In this document: positions 59,513-64,000 of the stretch, in pieces
Layout of the letters: each line of letters begins with the position of its first letter
How positions within the stretch are numbered: position 1 is the stretch's first letter
The notes under the pieces: generated by a model
Seen by the model: only the letters and a program-made list of their open reading frames with translations
Database searches by the model: none
Told to the model about the DNA's origin: nothing
NCBI RefSeq assembly: GCF_000428945.1
Contig: NZ_AUAX01000027.1
Coordinates: forward strand, 62,001-126,000
Length of the DNA: 64,000 bases
DNA from: Hamadaea tsunoensis DSM 44101
GTDB taxonomy: Bacteria; Actinomycetota; Actinomycetes; Mycobacteriales; Micromonosporaceae
Direction of reading: 5' to 3'
Program-made: the position numbers and the translations under genes

Positions 59513-59534
59513 GGCGTTCGTCGTGAACCGGGTC

Positions 59535-61280
59535 TCAGGCCGCCCGTTCCCGGGCCGCCACCGCGAGCAGTTCCTCCGCGTGCGCGATACCGAGATCCGA
59601 GTCGGGCAGGCCGGCCAGCATGCGAGCCAGCTCCCGGGCGCGGGCGGTCTCCTCGACGACGCGTACGCCGGAGGTCGTGATCGCCCCGCCGGTGTCCTTG
59701 GCCACCACGAGATGCCGATCGGCGAACGCGGCCACTTGCGGCAGGTGCGTCACCACGAGAACCTGGTGGCTGCGGGCCAGCCGGGCGAGCCGCTTGCCGA
59801 TCTCGACCGCCGCCTGGCCGCCGACACCCGAGTCGACCTCGTCGAAGACGAGCGTGGGCGGGCCGCCGGCCCCGGCGAACACGACCTCGATGGCGAGCAT
59901 CACGCGGGACAGCTCACCGCCCGAGGCGCCCTTCTGCAGCGGCAGCGCCGGGGCGCCCGGATGGGCCAGCAGGCGCAGCTCCACCTCGTCCGCCCCGTCG
60001 GCCGTGATCCCGGCCTCCTCGCCGTCGACGACGAGGCTCGGCTCGGACTTGCCGGCCGGCCGCGGCAGCACCATCACCTGTACGCGCGAGTGCGGCATCG
60101 CCAGCCCGGCCAGCTCGACGGTGACCTTGTCGGCGAACTGGCCGGCCGCGCCCAGGCGGGCCGCGCGCAGGCGGGCCGCCGCCCCGGCCACCTCGCCGGC
60201 CAGGCGCTGACGCTCCCGGTCGAGCTCCTCCAGCGCCTCGTCGGACACGTCCAGCTCGGACAGCCGCTTCTGGGCGTGGTCGGCCCAGGCGATGACGCCC
60301 TCGACGTCGTCGGCGTACTTGCGGGTGAGGCCGCGCAGGGCCGCCCGGCGCTCGTAGATCGCCTGCAGCCGCTCGGGGTCGGCGTCGAGGCTGGCCAGGT
60401 ACGCCGACAGCTCGACCGCCACGTCGCCGAGCAGGCTCGCGGCCTCCTCCAGCCGCAGGCCCAGCTCGCCGAGGAGCGGGTCCAGGGTGGCCTGCGCCTC
60501 CAGGCTGCGCCGGGCGGTGTTGACCAGGCTGCTCGCGTCGGCGGCCTCGTCCTCGCCCGAGATCGCCTGGTGCGCGATGGTCGCCGCGGTACGCAGCCCC
60601 TCCGCGTGCTCCAGCCGCTGCGCCTCGGTACGCAGTTCCTCGTCCTCGCCGGCCTGCGGCGCGACCCGGGTGATCTCGTCGAGCCCGAGCCGCAGCAGAT
60701 CGGCCTCCTGGCTGCGTTCCCGGGCGTTGCGCCGGCGGTCGGCGAGGTCGTCCTCGATCCGCCGCCACGCCGTGAACAGCTCCCGGTACTCCGTGAGCAG
60801 CTTCTCGTGTTCGGGCCCGGCGAACCGGTCGAGCGAGGCGCGCTGCTCGGCCGGGCGCAGCAGGCGCAGCTGGTCGGACTGCCCGTGCACGGCGACGGTC
60901 TGCTCGCCGATCTCGCCGAGCAGGCTGACGGGCACCGAGCGGCCGCCGACGTGCGCCCGCGACCGGCCCTCGACGGTCACCGTCCGGCTGAGCAGCAGGC
61001 TGCCGTCGTCGTCGGGTTCGGCGCCGGCGTCCACCACCCGCGCCGCGACCGCCTTGGCGGTCTGCGAGGACAGGCGCAGCCGGCCCTCGACCGTCGCCCG
61101 GCCGGGGTCGGCCCGCACGCGGCCCGCGTCGGCCCGGCCGCCGAAGAGCAGCCCCAGCCCAGTGACGACCATGGTCTTACCGGCGCCGGTCTCACCGGTG
61201 ATCACGTTCATGCCGCGAGTGAGCGGCAAAGTCGTGTCTTCGATGACCCCAAGGCCGGTGATGCGCAACTCCTCCAGCAC
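59535..61280 (-). CDS. recN: DNA repair protein RecN
   Basis: A 581-residue SMC-like ATPase. The Walker A G29-ETGAGKT36, a central coiled coil (about 155-370), the ABC signature LSRVMLAIEVVFA preceded by KGASGGE, and Walker B PTLVFDEVDSGVGG are present. RecN helps double-strand break repair. The GTG at 61280 is chosen because a strong promoter (tgtcac to TAATCT) ends 7 nt before it; upstream ATG and GTG codons at 61301 and 61316 lie inside the promoter. Confidence 0.93.
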   Translation of the reverse strand: MLEELRITGLGVIEDTTLPLTRGMNVITGETGAGKTMVVTGLGLLFGGRADAGRVRADPGRATVEGRLRLSSQTAKAVAARVVDAGAEPDDDGSLLLSRTVTVEGRSRAHVGGRSVPVSLLGEIGEQTVAVHGQSDQLRLLRPAEQRASLDRFAGPEHEKLLTEYRELFTAWRRIEDDLADRRRNARERSQEADLLRLGLDEITRVAPQAGEDEELRTEAQRLEHAEGLRTAATIAHQAISGEDEAADASSLVNTARRSLEAQATLDPLLGELGLRLEEAASLLGDVAVELSAYLASLDADPERLQAIYERRAALRGLTRKYADDVEGVIAWADHAQKRLSELDVSDEALEELDRERQRLAGEVAGAAARLRAARLGAAGQFADKVTVELAGLAMPHSRVQVMVLPRPAGKSEPSLVVDGEEAGITADGADEVELRLLAHPGAPALPLQKGASGGELSRVMLAIEVVFAGAGGPPTLVFDEVDSGVGGQAAVEIGKRLARLARSHQVLVVTHLPQVAAFADRHLVVAKDTGGAITTSGVRVVEETARARELARMLAGLPDSDLGIAHAEELLAVAARERAA

Positions 61281-61287
61281 ACCAGGG

Positions 61288-61316
61288 AGATTAGTCCACA
61301 TGTACGACACTGTCAC
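61288..61316 (-). promoter_or_regulatory. Leaderless promoter of recN
   Basis: Minus strand: -35 GTGACA (61311-61316), 17-bp spacer, -10 TAATCT (61288-61293), then 7 nt to the GTG start codon. Confidence 0.65.
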
Positions 61317-61347
61317 CTAGCGTGTACCCGCGCGGGGACACCCGGGC

Positions 61348-62241
61348 TCAGGCCTGGCCCCGCCAACCCACCACAGGCAGCCCGAACTTCGCCACGAGAC
61401 GGTCGGTGAACGGTCGCTGGCGCAGCCGGACGACGCGTACGGGCAACTCTCCGCGACGGACGGTCACCCTGGCCCCGGGCGGCAGGTCGAACGTCCGGCG
61501 GCCGTCGCAGCACATCAGGGCGCCGGAGGCGTACGGCTCGACGGTGATGAGGAACGTGGACGTGGGCGCGGTCACCAGCGGGCGGCTGAACAGGGCGTGC
61601 GCGCTGATCGGGACCAGCAGCAGCGCCTCGACCTCGGGCCACACGACCGGGCCGCCGGCCGAGAACGCGTACGCGGTGGATCCGGTCGGCGTGGCGCACA
61701 CCACACCGTCGCAGCCGTAGCGCGACAGGGGTCGCCCGTCGACGTCGACGAGCACCTCGAGCATGTGCTCGCGGGAGTTCTTCTCGACCGTGACCTCGTT
61801 CAGCGCGAACGACCGCGCGATCTCCGCCCCGCCCAGCTCCGCGACGACGTCCAGGGTCAGCCGGGAATCCACCGTGTACTCACCGGCGACCACGTCGCGT
61901 ACGGCCTGGTCGAGGTCGTCGAACTCGGCCTCCGCGAGGAAGCCCACGCGGCCGAGGTTGATCCCGAGCAGCGGCGCGCCGCACGGCCGCGCCAGCTCCG
62001 CCGCCCGCAGCAGCGTGCCGTCGCCGCCCAGGGCGAACACGATCTCCACACCCCGGGCCGCGTCGGGCCCGGTCACCGGGGTCACGCCCGGCATGTCCAG
62101 GTCCTCGACTTCGTCGGCGATCACGCGTACGCCGAAACCGGCCGCCAGCAGATCTCCCGCGACGGTACGCGCGTGCTCGGTGCTGTCCTTGCGCCCGGTG
62201 TGCGTGACGAGCAGCGCCTCCCGCCCCGGCCGACCGTTCAT
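61348..62241 (-). CDS. nadK: NAD kinase
   Basis: A 297-residue ATP/polyphosphate-NAD kinase. The catalytic G72-GDG75 loop (FALGGDGTLLRAAE), LLGINLGRVGFLAE, NEVTVEK and DGVVCATPTGSTAYAFSAGGP motifs are all present. A GGGGGAAG site precedes the ATG. It lies 9 bp after tlyA and 31 bp beyond the recN promoter; tlyA-nadK-recN is a conserved actinobacterial order. Confidence 0.96.
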   Translation of the reverse strand: MNGRPGREALLVTHTGRKDSTEHARTVAGDLLAAGFGVRVIADEVEDLDMPGVTPVTGPDAARGVEIVFALGGDGTLLRAAELARPCGAPLLGINLGRVGFLAEAEFDDLDQAVRDVVAGEYTVDSRLTLDVVAELGGAEIARSFALNEVTVEKNSREHMLEVLVDVDGRPLSRYGCDGVVCATPTGSTAYAFSAGGPVVWPEVEALLLVPISAHALFSRPLVTAPTSTFLITVEPYASGALMCCDGRRTFDLPPGARVTVRRGELPVRVVRLRQRPFTDRLVAKFGLPVVGWRGQA

Positions 62242-62250
62242 CGCTTCCCC

Positions 62251-63060
62251 CTAGGTGTCCCCGACCCAGTCTGCCCCGGCCGCGGCGTACACCTGAGCCG
62301 GGTCCGCCGCCGGAGCACCCTGGCGGAACCAGAGGAAGAACTCGACGTTGCCCGACGGGCCGGGCAGCGGCGAGGCGACGACACCGGCGACGCCGAGACC
62401 AAGATTCCACCCGGCGGCGGCGACGTCCAGCACCGCCTCGGCGCGCAGGGCCGGATCGCGGACCACACCGCCCGAGCCGACGCGTTCCTTGCCGACCTCG
62501 AACTGGGGCTTGACCATCAGGGCCAGATCGCCGTCCGTGCAGGCCGCGAGGGCCGGCAGGACCAGTCGCAGGGAGATGAAGGACAGGTCGGCGACGGTCA
62601 GCTCGACCGGCCCGCCGATCGTCTCGGGTGTGATCGTTCGCACATTCGTCCGCTCGATCACCGTCACCCGCTCGTCGGTCCGCAGCGACCACGCGATCTG
62701 CCCGTACCCGACGTCGACCGCCACCACGTGCCCGGCGCCCCGGCGCAGCAGGACGTCGGTGAAGCCGCCCGTCGAGGCGCCCGCGTCCAGGCAGCGGCGG
62801 CCGGCGACGACCAGCCCCTCGGGTGTGAACGCGTCCAGGGCGCCGGCGAGCTTGTGGCCGCCCCGCGACACGTACTCGTCCCCGGCGGCCTCCTTGAGTA
62901 CGCGTACCGCGTCCGCCGGGTCGACCATGGCGGCCGGCTTGCGGGCGAGCGTTCCGCGTACCTCGACGAGGCCGGCCTCCACGAGCGAGGCGGCCTGCTC
63001 CCGTGACCGGGCGAGCCCGCGGCGGACCAGTTCGGCGTCGAGCCGGATGCGCTTGGCCAC
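62251..63060 (-). CDS. tlyA: TlyA-family 2'-O-methyltransferase/hemolysin
   Basis: A 269-residue protein: an S4 RNA-binding domain (1-60, RLDAELVRRGLARSREQAASLVEAG) and an FtsJ-like Rossmann methyltransferase (SAM loop LDAGASTGGFTDVLL near residue 92; KPQFEVGKE catalytic region). TlyA methylates 16S and 23S rRNA and affects capreomycin susceptibility in mycobacteria. The GTG start begins with the family's VAKRIRLDAELV. Confidence 0.94.
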   Translation of the reverse strand: MAKRIRLDAELVRRGLARSREQAASLVEAGLVEVRGTLARKPAAMVDPADAVRVLKEAAGDEYVSRGGHKLAGALDAFTPEGLVVAGRRCLDAGASTGGFTDVLLRRGAGHVVAVDVGYGQIAWSLRTDERVTVIERTNVRTITPETIGGPVELTVADLSFISLRLVLPALAACTDGDLALMVKPQFEVGKERVGSGGVVRDPALRAEAVLDVAAAGWNLGLGVAGVVASPLPGPSGNVEFFLWFRQGAPAADPAQVYAAAGADWVGDT

Positions 63061-63067
63061 GGACGGC

Positions 63068-63883
63068 TCAGGCTTCGTCGATGGTGGACAGCGTTTCGCG
63101 CAGCGTACGATGCGCCGCTTCGAAGGCTGCCACCTGCTCCGAGACGGGCAGGCCGGCGGCGTTGTCGAGCGAACGCAGCGCCTCGTCGACGGCCCGGTGG
63201 CCGGTCTGCGCGATCGGCTGGACCGGCAGCGGGATGACCAGCTTCGGCGGCTCGGGGACCACGATGGGCTCGGGAGCCGCAACCTGCTCGGGGACGGCGA
63301 CGCCCCCGGGGACCGCAACGTGCCCGGCGACGGGCGCCGGATCGGCCGGTCGCGCAGGGGTCAGCGCGGCGATCTCCGCCGCGGCCCAGCCGTCGGCTGC
63401 CTCCCCGGCATCTTGTACGTCTTCAGCAGCGGCAACGTCCTCAGCAGCTGGAACGTCTTCAGCAGCTGGAACGTCTTCAGCGGCTCGAACCTCCGCGGCG
63501 ACCGGCTGAACGCCGTCGCGCTTCCTCAGCCAGGCGGCCGCGGCACTCGCCAGATCGTTGCCGCCGCCGCGCTCGACGGCCGGGGCCGCCATCCCGGCCA
63601 GTACCTCGGCGACCGACCCGAGCCCGAGCGGCTCGGCTGCCACCTCGTCGGTCTCGGCGGCCTCAGCGACCGCCTCGGCGGCCTCGTCAGCAGGCTGAGG
63701 GAGAGCGGGCTGGGCGGCGACAGGCTGGGCGGCAGCGGGCTCGATGTCGTCCCAGTCGTCCCAGTTCTCGTCGTCGGCGTCCTCGGCCCCCCAACCACCG
63801 CCGGGCGTCCACCCCGTACGCGCACCGCCCGCCCCGGCACCGTGCGGCGCCGAGGCGGACAGGTCGTCGAACTCGTCGGTCAC
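63068..63883 (-). CDS. Low-complexity Ala/Glu/Pro-rich protein
   Basis: A 271-residue protein with no recognised domain. The N-terminus is acidic (DEFDDLS, DDENWDDWDDIEP). Residues 50-235 are Ala/Val/Glu/Pro-rich and contain four 18-bp-encoded AAEDV hexapeptides. The last 50 residues (VDEALRSLDNAAGLPVSEQVAAFEAAHRTLRETLSTIDEA) form a conserved-looking helical pair. A homologous small protein is often found upstream of tlyA in actinobacteria. It lies 7 bp before tlyA, and its GTG overlaps the stop of the next gene by 3 bp. Confidence 0.7.
   Translation of the reverse strand: MTDEFDDLSASAPHGAGAGGARTGWTPGGGWGAEDADDENWDDWDDIEPAAAQPVAAQPALPQPADEAAEAVAEAAETDEVAAEPLGLGSVAEVLAGMAAPAVERGGGNDLASAAAAWLRKRDGVQPVAAEVRAAEDVPAAEDVPAAEDVAAAEDVQDAGEAADGWAAAEIAALTPARPADPAPVAGHVAVPGGVAVPEQVAAPEPIVVPEPPKLVIPLPVQPIAQTGHRAVDEALRSLDNAAGLPVSEQVAAFEAAHRTLRETLSTIDEA
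63416..63487 (-). repeat. Tandem repeat, four 18-bp units (xAAEDV)4
   Basis: Residues 133-156 of the low-complexity protein read RAAEDV, PAAEDV, PAAEDV, AAAEDV. On the plus strand the unit is close to GGAACGTCTTCAGCAGCT. Confidence 0.85.
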
Positions 63884-64000
63884 TGCGCCGATCCCGGACC
63901 GGTCGCCTTCTTGGCCGGCGCCTTCTTCGCGACGGCCTTCCGGGCGGGCGCCTTCGCCGGCGTCGTCTTGGCCGGTGCAGCCTTCGCCGGTGCCGCCTTG
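63880..64000 (-). CDS. C-terminal tail of a Lys/Ala/Pro-rich (histone H1-like) protein, cut by window edge
   Basis: The last 39 codons of a gene entering from the right. They read as PAK/APAKKA repeats (KAAPAKAAPAKTTPAKAPARK and onwards, ending GPGSAQ). Such tails occur on HU-type nucleoid proteins and on other DNA- or RNA-binding actinobacterial proteins. The globular part is outside the window, so the identity is open. Confidence 0.7.
   Translation of the reverse strand, partial: KAAPAKAAPAKTTPAKAPARKAVAKKAPAKKATGPGSAQ

Larger units (their letters stand above)
59117..59534. other. Intergenic region between recN and steA
   Basis: About 420 bp without a gene. It holds the second 80-bp palindromic element (59336-59416), the recN terminator (59479-59512), a short CGCGCAAGATCG fragment at 59159-59170 that matches an arm of the 74-bp family, and the steA promoter region. 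Confidence 0.6.

Overview
The window is high-GC actinobacterial DNA. The gene set (ParA/ScpA/ScpB, SteA/MctB, TlyA, a conservon, an AfsR-type SARP regulator, many TetR/PadR/HxlR-like regulators) and heavy use of a CGTAC motif suggest a filamentous actinomycete, most likely Micromonosporaceae (Actinoplanes/Micromonospora relatives). The taxonomic call is inference. No rRNA, tRNA, CRISPR array, transposase or phage gene was found.

Layout. 1-5 kb: start of an HxlR-type regulator, a secreted membrane-anchored propeller-like protein, a PadR regulator with its membrane partner, and a beta-lactamase-like serine hydrolase. 3.6-4.4 kb: a gene-free island of dispersed palindromic repeats. 4.4-7.3 kb: a carotenoid-type oxidoreductase, membrane desaturase and TetR operon. 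7.6-10 kb: a three-gene operon (Trypco2 domain, trypsin-like protease, two-TM protein) that looks like a conflict or signalling system. 10-15 kb: YihY, an MBL-fold hydrolase, Der, Cmk and an MFS exporter. 15.1-16.0 kb: a second repeat island sharing modules with the first.

16-30 kb is accessory: an SPFH protein, a secreted GH92 alpha-mannosidase with two ricin-type lectin domains under a LacI-like operator, tyrosinase plus DUF2182, an anti-sigma/anti-anti-sigma pair, a GNAT enzyme, a complete conservon (kinase, roadblock, DUF742, GTPase), an amidohydrolase and a flavin-dependent oxidase. 30-34 kb is chromosome-maintenance core: NUDIX, RluB, ScpB (with a long acidic extension), ScpA, ParA. 34.5-39.5 kb: RecQ, a small cysteine-containing secreted protein and a SARP-NB-ARC-TPR regulator. 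39.7-40.8 kb: alanine dehydrogenase.

40.9-47.5 kb is a compact biosynthetic cluster: OleA-like KAS III, family-2 glycosyltransferase, P450, OleC-like AMP-ligase and OleD-like reductase, translationally coupled on the minus strand, with a second P450 divergent. No OleB-like hydrolase is present. It probably joins two acyl chains and decorates the product. 47.5-64 kb returns to conserved core: NUDIX, YbdK-type ligase, PyrG, a membrane hydrolase-like protein, GT4, MurJ-like flippase, MraY-like protein, MctB, SteA, RecN, NAD kinase, TlyA, a low-complexity protein and a Lys/Ala/Pro-rich protein tail.

The window therefore reads as a conserved actinobacterial replication/segregation/envelope backbone interrupted by accessory blocks. 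Two families of palindromic intergenic elements (about 74 and 80 bp) are scattered between the blocks. Many single genes appear to have leaderless transcripts (TAnnnT hexamer 6-7 nt before the start codon).
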